From Amaricoccus solimangrovi (GTDB lineage Bacteria > Pseudomonadota > Alphaproteobacteria > Rhodobacterales > Rhodobacteraceae): DNA of 64,000 nt. The position numbers and the translations under genes were made by a program. Location: contig NZ_VFRP01000003.1 in assembly GCF_006385685.1 (NCBI RefSeq), positions 186,001 through 250,000 on the forward strand, read 5' to 3'. The notes below the pieces were generated by a model. It ran no database searches, was not told the DNA's origin, and worked only from the letters and a program-made list of their open reading frames with translations. Positions 8,761 through 17,158 of the stretch are shown here, one piece after another (position 1 is the first letter of the stretch; every line of letters begins with the position of its first letter).

Positions 8761-10177
8761 CCGGGCGACGACCTGGGCGCTGACCTGCGTCGCGCTCGTC
8801 ACGCTCTACCGGCTGGCGCTCCTGCCCTTCGACGCCGCCGATCTCTACACGGACGACGCGCAATACTGGCTCTGGGGCCAGGAGCTCGCCTGGGGCTATT
8901 ATTCGAAACCGCCGCTGATCGGCTGGATCCTGCGGCTCGCGACCGCGATCGGCGGCGACGGGATGATCGCGATCCGCGCGCCGCTGCCGCTTCTCCACGC
9001 GGCGACCGCGCTCGCGATCCTCGCGACCGGCCGGGCGATGTTCGGCCCCCGCGCCGGGGCGATCGCGGGCGCCGCCTATGTGACCGCGCCCGCCGTCGCG
9101 GTGGCGAGCCTGCTCGTCTCCACCGACACGCCGATGCTGCTCTGCATCGCGCTGGCGCTCGGCGCGCACTGGCGGCTGACGCGGGTCTCCTCGGCGGGCT
9201 GGGCGGTGGTGCTCGGGCTCGCGGCCGGCCTCGGCATGCTCGCCAAATACGCGATGCTCTACTTCGCCTTCTCCGCGGTGCTCGCGGCGCTGACCCAAGC
9301 GGGGCGAATCGCGTGGCGCGACGCGCTGCTGGCCCTCGGCGTCGGACTCGCGCTGGTGGCGCCGAACCTCTGGTGGAACTACGTGAACTCCTTCTCCGCG
9401 GTCACGCATGTGGTCGACGACAACGCGGGGCTCGGCCACGCGGCGAGCTACGACCTCGGCCGCGCGCTCGGGCTCCTCGCGGCGCAGTTCGCGGTGGCGG
9501 GACCGGTGATCTTCGGCGCCTACCTGATCGGGCTCGGGCGCGTCCGGCGCGATCCGCGCGTCGGCTACCTCGCGCTCTTCTCGCTGCCGCCGCTGGTGGT
9601 CCTGTTCCTCGTCGCGCTGCGGAGCGACGCGAATGCGAACTGGGCGGCGGCGGCCCATGTGCCGGCCTTCCTTCTCGCGGGCCTCATGCTCCGTGACCGG
9701 CCGCGCTGGACGCTGGCGGGGCTTGCGATCAACCTCGCGCTGACGCTCGCCCTGCCGGCGGCGAGCCTCTTCGCGACGACGTTCCGGATCGGCGACGACC
9801 TCGTCTTCAGGCGCTATCTCGGCCGGGCGGAGGTGAGCCGCCACATCGCGGAGGTCGCCGGCGAGGCGGGGCTCGACACGATCGTCTCGGGCGATCGCTC
9901 GACGCTGGCCGACGCCTTCTACACGCTGCGCGACTCGGGCCTCTCGATCTACGCGGAGCCGGTCGCGGGCTTCCCGCCGCATCACTACGCGCAGAAGCAC
10001 CCGCTGCCGCCCGGTCCGGGCGACGTGCTCTTCGTCGGCACCTCCCCGACCGGCCCCGACTGCCGCGATCCGGCGGCGCGGGGCGAGGAGGTCGCGCGCT
10101 GGCGGGCCTCCGGCTATTCGACGCGGGAATTCCACGCCTGGCGGGTGCCGCGCGCCTGTTTCTTCGCGCCGGACTGA
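8738..10177 (+). CDS. ArnT/PMT-like GT39/GT83 glycosyltransferase
   Basis: The 479-residue polytopic enzyme has the first periplasmic loop acidic motif of GT-C transferases (DLYTDDAQYWLWG, about 36-48) followed by KPPLIGWILRLAT, and about 10-12 TM segments. The C-terminal 120 residues are a soluble periplasmic domain. Such proteins transfer a sugar from a polyprenyl-phosphate donor to lipid A or another envelope acceptor. The ATG at 8738 lies inside the LAB_N gene (23-base overlap), supporting translational coupling. A GC-rich inverted repeat without T-run follows the stop. Confidence 0.85.
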   Translation: MRSAAPSDRATTWALTCVALVTLYRLALLPFDAADLYTDDAQYWLWGQELAWGYYSKPPLIGWILRLATAIGGDGMIAIRAPLPLLHAATALAILATGRAMFGPRAGAIAGAAYVTAPAVAVASLLVSTDTPMLLCIALALGAHWRLTRVSSAGWAVVLGLAAGLGMLAKYAMLYFAFSAVLAALTQAGRIAWRDALLALGVGLALVAPNLWWNYVNSFSAVTHVVDDNAGLGHAASYDLGRALGLLAAQFAVAGPVIFGAYLIGLGRVRRDPRVGYLALFSLPPLVVLFLVALRSDANANWAAAAHVPAFLLAGLMLRDRPRWTLAGLAINLALTLALPAASLFATTFRIGDDLVFRRYLGRAEVSRHIAEVAGEAGLDTIVSGDRSTLADAFYTLRDSGLSIYAEPVAGFPPHHYAQKHPLPPGPGDVLFVGTSPTGPDCRDPAARGEEVARWRASGYSTREFHAWRVPRACFFAPD

Positions 10178-10263
10178 GGCAAGCCCTCCGGGCGGTGGCG
10201 CCGCGGCGGCGCCGCGCCTCCGGCGGCGAGAGCGCCCGCGGCGCGCTTCGGGATCCGCGCGAA

Positions 10264-10285
10264 GCGGAATGTTTACATTTTCCGC
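10264..10285. promoter_or_regulatory. AT-centred dyad upstream of asd
   Basis: AATGTTTACATT (10268-10279, arms AATGT/ACATT) is nested in GCGG...CCGC flanks, about 45 bases before the asd start and in the only AT-rich patch of this GC-rich gap. It could be an operator or core promoter; no regulator is evident. Confidence 0.3.
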
Positions 10286-10328
10286 GGGACGGTTCAGAAG
10301 GCGCCGGTTGTCAGAAGGATTGATCGAG

Positions 10329-11375
10329 ATGGGCTACCGAGTCGCCGTCGTCGGTGCCACGGGCAACGTGGGCCGCGAAATGCTGAACATCCTCGCCGAA
10401 CGGGAATTCCCGGTCGACGATATCGTGGCGCTTGCCTCGCGCAAGAGCCTCGGCACGGAAGTCTCCTTCGGCGACCGGACTCTCAGGACCGAGGATCTCG
10501 ACACGTTCGATTTCACCGGCTGGGACATGGCGCTCTTCGCGATCGGCTCGGATGCGACGAAGAAATACGCGCCCGCGGCCGCCAGGGCCGGTTGCGTCGT
10601 GATCGACAATTCCTCGCTCTACCGCTACGACCCCGACGTGCCGCTGATCGTGCCGGAGGTGAATCCGGATGCCATCGAGGGCTATGCGCGCAAGAACATC
10701 ATCGCCAACCCGAACTGCTCCACCGCGCAGATGGTCGTGGCGCTGAAGCCGCTGCATGACCGCGCGCGGATCAGGCGCGTCGTGGTCTCGACCTACCAGT
10801 CGGTCTCGGGCTCGGGCAAGGAAGCGATGGACGAGCTCTGGAACCAGACCAAGGGGCTCTATGTCCCGGGTCAGGAGGTCGAGCCCTCGGTCTATCCGAA
10901 GCAGATCGCCTTCAACGTGATCCCGCATATCGACGTCTTCCTCGACGACGGCCAGACCAAGGAAGAATGGAAGATGGTCGCCGAGACGAAGAAGATCCTC
11001 GATCCGGCGATCAAGGTCACCGCGACCTGCGTCCGGGTTCCGGTCTTCGTCGGCCATTCGGAGGCGGTCAACATCGAGTTCGAGGAGGATCTCGACGAGG
11101 CCGAGGCGCGTGACATCCTGCGCGAGGCGCCGGGCATCCTCGTCGTCGACAAGCGCGAGCCGGGCGGCTATGTCACGCCGGTCGAATGCGTCGGCGAATA
11201 CGCGACCTATGTGAGCCGGATCCGGCAGGATCCGACGATCGACAACGGGCTCAACATCTGGGTGGTCTCGGACAACCTGCGCAAGGGCGCGGCGCTCAAC
11301 GCCGTGCAGATCGCGGAACTGCTCGGCCGCCGGGTGCTCCGCAAGGGCGACGTTCCGGCCGAGGCCGCGAACTGA
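10329..11375 (+). CDS. asd: Aspartate-semialdehyde dehydrogenase
   Basis: This enzyme makes L-aspartate semialdehyde from aspartyl phosphate with NADPH, feeding lysine/DAP, threonine and methionine synthesis. The 348-residue protein shows the Rossmann motif VVGATGNVGREML, the thiol active site NPNCSTAQM (Cys130), the loop TYQSVSGSG and the His-containing substrate region VPVFVGHSEAVNIEFE. The ATG at 10329 follows AGAAGGA. It runs convergent to a cytochrome gene with a hairpin between them. DapF, later in the same DAP pathway, is encoded at the far end of the window. Confidence 0.97.
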   Translation: MGYRVAVVGATGNVGREMLNILAEREFPVDDIVALASRKSLGTEVSFGDRTLRTEDLDTFDFTGWDMALFAIGSDATKKYAPAAARAGCVVIDNSSLYRYDPDVPLIVPEVNPDAIEGYARKNIIANPNCSTAQMVVALKPLHDRARIRRVVVSTYQSVSGSGKEAMDELWNQTKGLYVPGQEVEPSVYPKQIAFNVIPHIDVFLDDGQTKEEWKMVAETKKILDPAIKVTATCVRVPVFVGHSEAVNIEFEEDLDEAEARDILREAPGILVVDKREPGGYVTPVECVGEYATYVSRIRQDPTIDNGLNIWVVSDNLRKGAALNAVQIAELLGRRVLRKGDVPAEAAN

Positions 11376-11387
11376 ACCCCGTGACAG

Positions 11388-11413
11388 GGGTCCGCGCCGC
11401 CGCGCGCGGACCC
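11388..11413. terminator. Bidirectional hairpin between asd and cytochrome gene
   Basis: GGGTCCGCGC (11388-11397) pairs perfectly with GCGCGGACCC (11404-11413) around a 6-base loop in the 49-base gap between convergent genes. No strong T-run is present on either side. Confidence 0.5.
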
Positions 11414-11424
11414 GCGCCCGCCGC

Positions 11425-12336
11425 TCAGCGCGGGTTTCCGACCGGCGGCACCGCCTCGAGATAGGCGGCGATCGCGTCGCGATCCTCGCCGGGCAGCATT
11501 GCCATGTTCTCCTGCACCTCGACCATCGCGCCCCCGACCGAATCGTAGTCGGGGGTGAAGCCGGATTCGAGGTAGTAGGCGATGTCGCCCGCCGACCAGC
11601 CGCCGAGATCGCCGGCGGGGGTGATGTCGGGCACCTTACCCTCTCCCTCGGCCGCCGGCGCGCCGCCGAGCCAGCGGGCATAGTCGAGTTCGCCCGCGAA
11701 GCCGCGCGGCGTGTGGCATTCACCGCAATGGCCCGGCCCCTCGACCAGATACTGCCCCCGCTTCACCGCCGGGTCCGCCGTCTCGAGATCGAGAACCGGT
11801 TCCGGGGACAGGAAGGCGAGCTTCCAGAGGCCGAGGCCGCGGCGCAGGTTGAAGGGAAAGCGGAGATCATGGCCGGGCTGGCGGCCCGCGACGGCGGGAA
11901 GGGTCGCGAGATAGGCGCGCAGATCCGCGATATCGGCCGGCCGCATCCGCGCGTAGGAGGTATAGGGGAAGGACGGATAGAGGTGCCGCCCCTCCGGCGA
12001 GACGCCCCGGAGCATCGCATTGGCGAGGTCCGCGGTGCTCCAGGATCCGATCCCGTCCTTCGCGTCGTTCGAGATGTTCGGCGCGACGAAATCGCCGAAA
12101 CCGGTCCGGAGCACGCGGCCGCCGCCGAGACGCAGCCGGTCGTCGCCCTTGGCCCCCGGGGCGGCGTGGCAGGAGGCGCAGCCGCCGGCCCAGAAGATCC
12201 GCTCCCCCCGCGCCGCCTCGCCCCGGGGCAGCGCGGCGATCTCGACGGCGGCGAGGGCGCGCGGGATCGTCAGCGCGTAGAACGCGGCGAGGCCCAGACA
12301 GGCCAGCGCCAGGAGGGCGAGGAGGATCCGGCGCAT
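11425..12336 (-). CDS. Exported diheme c-type cytochrome
   Basis: The 303-residue protein has an N-terminal hydrophobic signal/anchor (ILLALLALACLGLAAFYAL) and two heme c sites: CASCH at about residue 53 and CGECH near 208, each in its own cytochrome c fold with downstream Met candidates. The layout resembles the diheme subunits that feed electrons to membrane dehydrogenases or oxidases. It lies 9 bases downstream of the cytochrome c' gene on the same strand, so the two form an operon. The redox partner is unknown. Confidence 0.9.
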   Translation of the reverse strand: MRRILLALLALACLGLAAFYALTIPRALAAVEIAALPRGEAARGERIFWAGGCASCHAAPGAKGDDRLRLGGGRVLRTGFGDFVAPNISNDAKDGIGSWSTADLANAMLRGVSPEGRHLYPSFPYTSYARMRPADIADLRAYLATLPAVAGRQPGHDLRFPFNLRRGLGLWKLAFLSPEPVLDLETADPAVKRGQYLVEGPGHCGECHTPRGFAGELDYARWLGGAPAAEGEGKVPDITPAGDLGGWSAGDIAYYLESGFTPDYDSVGGAMVEVQENMAMLPGEDRDAIAAYLEAVPPVGNPR

Positions 12337-12345
12337 CGCCGGTGC

Positions 12346-12783
12346 CTAGTTGTCGAGGCGGTAATGCTCGTGACAGCTCTTGCAGGTGCCGAGCACGGGC
12401 TGGACCGCCGCCTTGAAGGCGTCGAGATCGGCCGGGCCCGCCTTGCCCGCGGCCTTGACCGCCGCCGCCGTCGCCTCCTGGAACTTCGCGAGTTCGGCGT
12501 CGAATCCGGCGCGGTCCTCCCAGATCTTCGGCGAGGCCTCCTTGCTGGTCGCCCCGTCGGGGAACATCAGCCCGAAGCTGAGCGCGGTCGCGTCGAAGGC
12601 CGCGATCGCGGCCTTGCCGACGGCGGGGGAATAGGGGATCTCGCCCTTGAGCATTCCGCCGGAGACGGCCGCCGCGGCGCCGTTGGCGCTCATCTGCGCC
12701 GCGCGGGCATCGACGACGCCCTCGGCGAAGGCCGGCGCGCCGAGCGTGGTGGTCAGTCCGATGGCGAGGATCACGGTTCTCAT
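12346..12783 (-). CDS. Cytochrome c' (periplasmic, class II c-type)
   Basis: The 145-residue precursor has a signal peptide ending APAFA (about residue 20) and a four-helix-bundle body with the single heme attachment site CKSCHEHYR at the extreme C-terminus, the hallmark of class II cytochromes c. These proteins bind NO or act as diffusible electron carriers or scavengers in alphaproteobacteria. The ATG at 12783 is preceded by an AGGAGG ribosome site, which decides the start. It is first in a two-gene operon with the diheme cytochrome. Confidence 0.93.
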   Translation of the reverse strand: MRTVILAIGLTTTLGAPAFAEGVVDARAAQMSANGAAAAVSGGMLKGEIPYSPAVGKAAIAAFDATALSFGLMFPDGATSKEASPKIWEDRAGFDAELAKFQEATAAAVKAAGKAGPADLDAFKAAVQPVLGTCKSCHEHYRLDN

Positions 12784-12895
12784 CAATTGCCTCCTGTCGC
12801 CCGCCCGCTGGCCGGCACGTCCCGGATTCCGGCCGGCGGCGTGGCCGGCCGCGGGGATCCTCCTACAGAAGGCGAATTCTGCCAAGGGGCTGAAT

Positions 12896-13549
12896 TCAGA
12901 GGCGGTAAAAGGCGTTGGTCTCCGCGTCGTAGACTTCGAGATCACCGTCGCCGATGTCCTTCCAGGTGCCGTGGAGCTGGAGGCGGCCGACATGGACCTC
13001 CTCGGCGACGAAGGGGAAGGTCATGAGGTTGCAGAGGCTGCGCAGCACCGCCTGCTGCTCCAGCCGGCGCAGCGCCACCTCGCGGCTCAGCCCTTCCGCG
13101 ATCAGCGGCTTCACGCTCGGCTCCAGGATCTCGAGCCAGTGGCCGACGAAACTGTCCGGATCCGGCGCCTGGGCGGTGTTGCCGGTGTGCAGGTCGTAGC
13201 AGCCCGCGACGCCGCCGCAACGCGAATGTCCCATGACGATCAGGTGCCGCACCTTGAGGACCTTCACCGCGTATTCGATCGTGGCCGAGGTACCGTGCTG
13301 CTGGCCGTCGTCGGTATAGGGCGGGACGAGATTGGCGATGTTGCGGTGGACGAAGAACTCGCCCGCTTCCGAGCCGAAGACCTCGCTCTCCATCACCCGG
13401 CTGTCGCAGCAGGCGATCACCATCGCCCGCGGGTTCTGCCCGTGCTCGGCCAGTTCGCGCAGGCGCCTGAGTTCGTCGGCGGTCCGCGCGGAACGGCGGT
13501 CGCGATGGCGGGCGATGAGGAAGGGCGGAAGGGGTCTGGCGAATTGCAT
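12896..13549 (-). CDS. Beta-class carbonic anhydrase
   Basis: This enzyme catalyses reversible CO2 hydration in the cytoplasm. The 217-residue protein carries all beta-CA zinc residues: Cys47 with Asp49 and Arg51 (CCDSR), and His108/Cys111 in GHSRCGG. It ends 112 bases upstream of the cytochrome c' start on the same strand, but that gap contains its own promoter-sized space, so operon membership is doubtful. The start ATG 13549 fits family length; an earlier in-frame start would add 67 unrelated residues. Confidence 0.96.
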   Translation of the reverse strand: MQFARPLPPFLIARHRDRRSARTADELRRLRELAEHGQNPRAMVIACCDSRVMESEVFGSEAGEFFVHRNIANLVPPYTDDGQQHGTSATIEYAVKVLKVRHLIVMGHSRCGGVAGCYDLHTGNTAQAPDPDSFVGHWLEILEPSVKPLIAEGLSREVALRRLEQQAVLRSLCNLMTFPFVAEEVHVGRLQLHGTWKDIGDGDLEVYDAETNAFYRL

Positions 13550-13688
13550 CGGACCGTGCCTCGGAATTTGAGCTAAACCGGCGGGATTTCTGGCATGACG
13601 CGCCGCACAAGACTGCCTTAGCGATAAGCTTCCCTTCACGCAACCGAGCCATTCTGGCACCCGGGTGGTATCGTGGGAAGGATCGGCG

Positions 13689-14075
13689 GTGGGCGCGGAA
13701 CTCATCATTTTCGACGCATGCGAGGCGGCGGCGCTGGATGACGGGCGCATACAATTGCTGCGCCGTTCGCTTGGAGACCAGCGCTGCCGCGAGATTCTCG
13801 CGGAGGTGGTGTTTCATCTCACCGACCGGCTGACGCTCCTGAACGCGGCGCTCGACGCCGGCGACGGGGCCGAGGCGGGGGTGCTCGCGTCGCGGCTGGC
13901 GGGGCTCGCGGAGCAGGTCGGACTCTCGAAATTCGCCCGGGTGGCGCGGTCCCTGCGCGACTGCCTGCGGGCGGAGGATCCGGTGGCGGTCTCCGCCGTG
14001 GCGGCGCGGCTCGGCCGGCTGGCGGAGGACTCCCTGCGCGGCGTGATGCGCCACGCCGATCCCGAGGCGATCTGA
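13689..14075 (+). CDS. HPt-like four-helix protein lacking the phosphoacceptor histidine
   Basis: The 128-residue protein starts at GTG 13689, 7 bases after GGAAGGA. Its middle (ASRLAGLAEQVGLSKFARVA) lines up with the HPt phosphotransfer core (AHxLKGxxxNLGxxxLxxxA), but Ser stands where the phosphorylated His should be and Ala replaces the conserved Lys. The rest is predicted all-helical, as expected for an HPt bundle. It may be a non-phosphorylatable HPt relative such as a decoy or scaffold, or an unrelated helical protein. It is 67 bases upstream of pepA on the same strand. The alignment is by eye only. Confidence 0.55.
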   Translation: MGAELIIFDACEAAALDDGRIQLLRRSLGDQRCREILAEVVFHLTDRLTLLNAALDAGDGAEAGVLASRLAGLAEQVGLSKFARVARSLRDCLRAEDPVAVSAVAARLGRLAEDSLRGVMRHADPEAI

Positions 14076-14142
14076 CGGGCTTTCCAGCGCCGGGGAAACT
14101 GCCTAGTCTCGCGTGATCGCACTGACCAAGGCCCGATTTTCC

Positions 14143-15513
14143 ATGCCAATTATTCACACGAGCGATACGGCGGCGATTCCGCTCCTGATCCTCGACCCCG
14201 GCGAACTCTCCGAATGGCTCGTGACACAGGACGCGGCGACGCGGGCCTGGGTGGCCGCGAACGGCTTCGAGGCCGGGCTCGGCGAGACGCTGGCGCTGCC
14301 GGGCGAGGGCGGGGGAATCGCGCGCGTGCTCGTCGGCTGGGGAAGCGCGGGCGCGCGGGCGCGGGACCGCTTTCATCTCGCCGCGGCCGGGGGGCGCCTT
14401 CCCGCCGGGCGCTACGGCGTGACGGATGCGCGGGTGACGGAGGCCGAGGCGCTCGGCTGGCTGCTCGGTGAATACCGTTTCGACCGCTACAAGCCGGCGA
14501 AGGCGAAGCCGCGCGAGCTGGTGTGTCCGGCCGGCTGCGATCCGCGGCGGGTCGGCGTGATCGCCGGGGCGGCGGGGCTCGCGCGCGATCTTATCAACAC
14601 GCCCGCGCGCGACATGGGGCCCTCGGCGCTGGAACAGGCCTTCCTCGACCTCGCCGATACCCACGGCGCCGAGGCGCGGGTGATCCGGGGCGCCGATCTC
14701 GACACGCAGAATTTCCCGATGATCCGCGCGGTCGGGCTCGCCGCCGCCGAGGAACCGCGGCTGCTCGACCTGCGCTGGGGGCGCGACGCGGCGCCGAAGG
14801 TCACGCTGGTCGGCAAGGGCGTGTGTTTCGACACCGGCGGGCTCAACATCAAGCCCGGCGCCTCCATGGGGCTGATGAAGAAGGACATGGGCGGCGCGGC
14901 GACGGCGATGGGGCTCGCGGCGATGGTGATGGGGCTCGGCCTCGACATCCGGCTGCGGCTCCTGGTGCCGGCGGTCGAGAATGCGATCTCCGGCCCCGCG
15001 ATGCGGCCGGGCGACATCCTGACGAGCCGCAAGGGACTGACGGTCGAGGTCAACAATACCGACGCCGAGGGCAGGCTAGTGCTCGCCGACGCGCTCGCGC
15101 TCGCCGACGAGGAGGAGCCCGACCTGATCGTGAGTCTCGCGACACTGACCGGCGCGGCGCGGGTGGCGCTCGGTCCCGACGTACCGCCCTTCTTCACCGA
15201 CGACGAGGCGCTGGCGGACGCCCTCGCGCGCGCCTCGGAGGCGGTCGCGGACCCGCTCTGGCGGCTGCCGTTCTGGACCCCCTACGAGAGCCAGATCGAA
15301 CCCGGCATCGCCGATCTCGACAACGCGCCCGCCGGCGGGATGGCCGGGGCGATCACCGCCGCGCTCTTCCTGCGCCGCTTCGTCGAGCGCGCGGGCGCCT
15401 ACGCGCATTTCGACATCTACGGCTGGGTTCCCGCGGCGAAGCCGGGCCGGCCGAAGGGCGGCGCCTTCCAGGCGGCGCGGGCGATCCTGGAGGTGCTGGA
15501 GGACCGGTATTGA
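14143..15513 (+). CDS. M17 leucyl aminopeptidase family protein
   Basis: The 456-residue cytosolic metalloaminopeptidase has a divergent N-terminal domain and a canonical M17 catalytic half: VGKGVCFDTGGLNIKP (metal Lys and Asp), MKKDMGGAA, the signature NTDAEGRLVLADAL with two metal-binding acidic residues and the catalytic Arg, and the C-terminal DIYGW segment. It releases N-terminal amino acids from peptides. The ATG at 14143 matches the family start; an ATG at 14113 would add ten residues. The stop shares bases with the TTG start of the NlpC/P60 gene, suggesting coupled peptide/peptidoglycan turnover. Confidence 0.93.
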   Translation: MPIIHTSDTAAIPLLILDPGELSEWLVTQDAATRAWVAANGFEAGLGETLALPGEGGGIARVLVGWGSAGARARDRFHLAAAGGRLPAGRYGVTDARVTEAEALGWLLGEYRFDRYKPAKAKPRELVCPAGCDPRRVGVIAGAAGLARDLINTPARDMGPSALEQAFLDLADTHGAEARVIRGADLDTQNFPMIRAVGLAAAEEPRLLDLRWGRDAAPKVTLVGKGVCFDTGGLNIKPGASMGLMKKDMGGAATAMGLAAMVMGLGLDIRLRLLVPAVENAISGPAMRPGDILTSRKGLTVEVNNTDAEGRLVLADALALADEEEPDLIVSLATLTGAARVALGPDVPPFFTDDEALADALARASEAVADPLWRLPFWTPYESQIEPGIADLDNAPAGGMAGAITAALFLRRFVERAGAYAHFDIYGWVPAAKPGRPKGGAFQAARAILEVLEDRY

Positions 15514-16358
15514 GCACCCGTTTCGCCCGCCGTCTGGTCCCGGCCCGCCCCGATCTCGCCGCCGATCATCTGCGCGGCTCGGTGACGGCGGAGCGGTATG
15601 TTCCGGGCACCCGCTACGCGGTCGGCGCGCCGCTGCTCGATCTCAGCCTGACGCCCGATCCGGAGGCGGGGCGGGATACCCAGCTTCTCCATGGCGAGAG
15701 CTTCGTCGTCTACGAAACGCGGGAGGACGGGCTGGCCTGGGGCCAGGCGGAACTCGACGGCTATGTCGGCTATGTCGCGGCTGAGGGACTCGTCGCCCCC
15801 CGTTCGCGCGGCCAGCGGATCACCGCGCTCTGGAGCCATTGCTACCCGGCGCCGCTGACGCGGGCGAAGCCGGTGCTGGAACTGCCCTTCCTCGCCGAGG
15901 TGCCGGTCGCCGGCACCAGCGCGGATTTCGCCCGGCTGCGCGACGGACGCCACGTGCCCCGGCCGCATCTGGCGCCGGTCGAGGGGGATTTCGTCGATCA
16001 GGCGGCGCGCTTTCTCGGCGTGCCCTATCTCTGGGGCGGACGGAGCGCGCGCGGGCTCGACTGCTCGGCGCTGGTCCAGCTCGCCCTGCTGGCGACGGGT
16101 ATCGAGGCGCCGCGCGATTCCGACATGCAGGCGGCGCTGCTCGGCGAGGCGCTGGCGCCGGACGCGCCGGCGCGGCGCGGGGATCTCGTGTTCTGGAAGG
16201 GGCACGTGGGGATCCTCACGGATCCCGAGACGCTCCTCCACGCCAACGGCCATCACATGGCGGTGGCGCGCGAACCGCTCGGCCTCGCGATCGAGCGCAT
16301 CGCCGCCGCGGGCGGCGGCGGCGTCATCGCCCGCCGGCGGCCCGTTCCCGCGCGCTGA
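15510..16358 (+). CDS. SH3-NlpC/P60 peptidoglycan endopeptidase
   Basis: The 282-residue protein combines an N-terminal bacterial SH3-like region (LLHGESFVVYETREDGLAWGQ, about 52-72) with an NlpC/P60 cysteine peptidase domain. Catalytic residues visible are Cys in RGLDCSALVQLAL, His in WKGHVGIL and a polar residue in LLHANGHH. Such enzymes cut gamma-D-Glu-DAP or related bonds in muropeptides. No signal peptide is present, so it probably acts on recycled muropeptides in the cytosol, fitting its coupling to the aminopeptidase. The TTG start at 15510 overlaps the upstream stop (TTGA) and has GGAGG upstream. Confidence 0.9.
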   Translation: MSTRFARRLVPARPDLAADHLRGSVTAERYVPGTRYAVGAPLLDLSLTPDPEAGRDTQLLHGESFVVYETREDGLAWGQAELDGYVGYVAAEGLVAPRSRGQRITALWSHCYPAPLTRAKPVLELPFLAEVPVAGTSADFARLRDGRHVPRPHLAPVEGDFVDQAARFLGVPYLWGGRSARGLDCSALVQLALLATGIEAPRDSDMQAALLGEALAPDAPARRGDLVFWKGHVGILTDPETLLHANGHHMAVAREPLGLAIERIAAAGGGGVIARRRPVPAR

Positions 16359-16362
16359 GGGG

Positions 16363-16818
16363 TCAATGGCGCGTCCGCGACACGGGCGGCGCGGCGGCGA
16401 TCCCGCGCATCAGCAACAGGCCCAGATCCTCCGCGATCGCGGCCAGGATCAGCGACATGTCGGGACGCACCATCAGCGTCGCCATCAGGATCGCATCCTC
16501 GCGCGCCCCTTCCGCCGCCAGCGCGACGAAGCGGGCGAGCACGCATTCGTCGCCGCCCGCGCAGGGGCAGGAGGGCGCGTGGCACTGGAGCGGTCGCCGC
16601 GCGAATGCGAGCGTCTCCCGGAGCAGCGCGTCGAGATGGCCCGCCGCGCAGGTCGCCCCCGCGGGGCCGTGCCGCTCGATCAGGTCCTTCCAGACCTCGG
16701 CCTGGCCGAGCCGCCCCGCGCTCCAGAGGCGCGCGTAGAGCACCACGCGCCGCTCGAGCGGCGGCAGTTCGGCGAGGCGCGCCACCGGCGCCGCCCCCGG
16801 CGTGCGATGAGCGTTCAT
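16363..16818 (-). CDS. Unknown helical protein with Cys cluster, coupled to hemP
   Basis: I do not recognise this 151-residue protein. It is mostly predicted helical, without signal peptide or clear TM segment. A compact cysteine/histidine cluster (CHAPSCPCAGGDEC, about residues 79-92) could bind a metal or iron-sulfur cluster, and an earlier Cys/His pair (CAAGH) sits near 57-61. Its ATG overlaps the hemP stop by four bases (ATGA), so it is translated from the same mRNA as hemP. That linkage suggests, but does not prove, a role in heme or iron handling. Confidence 0.75.
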   Translation of the reverse strand: MNAHRTPGAAPVARLAELPPLERRVVLYARLWSAGRLGQAEVWKDLIERHGPAGATCAAGHLDALLRETLAFARRPLQCHAPSCPCAGGDECVLARFVALAAEGAREDAILMATLMVRPDMSLILAAIAEDLGLLLMRGIAAAPPVSRTRH

Positions 16819-16994
16819 TTGGTGAGGATCAGCTTTCCCTGCCGCGTGATGCGCAGCACATAGAGGGTACCGTCGAGCACGATGGTCGCCTCGGCGCCGC
16901 CGCCGGTCAGCAGGCGCGCGTCATGCGTCGGACGAGGCTTGATCTCGACGACGCGCTGGGCGGTGTCGCGGCGGGGGTGAAACGGGGCATTCAT
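16815..16994 (-). CDS. hemP: Hemin uptake protein HemP
   Basis: The 59-residue protein shows the HemP family pattern: an N-terminal variable part, then DARLLTGGGAEATIVLDG, and the diagnostic C-terminus YVLRITRQGKLILTK. HemP is a small protein required for heme uptake gene activation or function in several proteobacteria; its mechanism is only partly known. The start ATG at 16994 gives the usual length. It is divergent from chaN across 164 bases containing an AT-rich dyad, and overlaps a Cys-cluster protein downstream. No hemR or hmuTUV transporter genes are in the window. Confidence 0.88.
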   Translation of the reverse strand: MNAPFHPRRDTAQRVVEIKPRPTHDARLLTGGGAEATIVLDGTLYVLRITRQGKLILTK

Positions 16995-17128
16995 GCGATG
17001 TCTCCCAGGCGTGGGGCGAAGCGTCGGTTCGGGGTCTCTCCGACGGTCGCGATGAGGATGGGTGATCTCGCTTGTCCGGGGACTGGCTACGGAGGGACGA
17101 TGACAAAATCACTCAGGTTCGTCAATCC

Positions 17129-17143
17129 TGATAAATTAAGTCA
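17129..17143. promoter_or_regulatory. AT-rich dyad between hemP and chaN, candidate iron-responsive operator
   Basis: TGATAAATTAAGTCA is an imperfect palindrome with TGA/TCA ends, in an AT-rich patch (17101-17150) that stands out from the GC-rich surroundings. It sits 16 bases before the chaN start and about 135 bases before hemP. Both genes belong to families commonly under iron control. No consensus was matched computationally. Confidence 0.35.
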
Positions 17144-17158
17144 TGTAACGGCGGGCGC

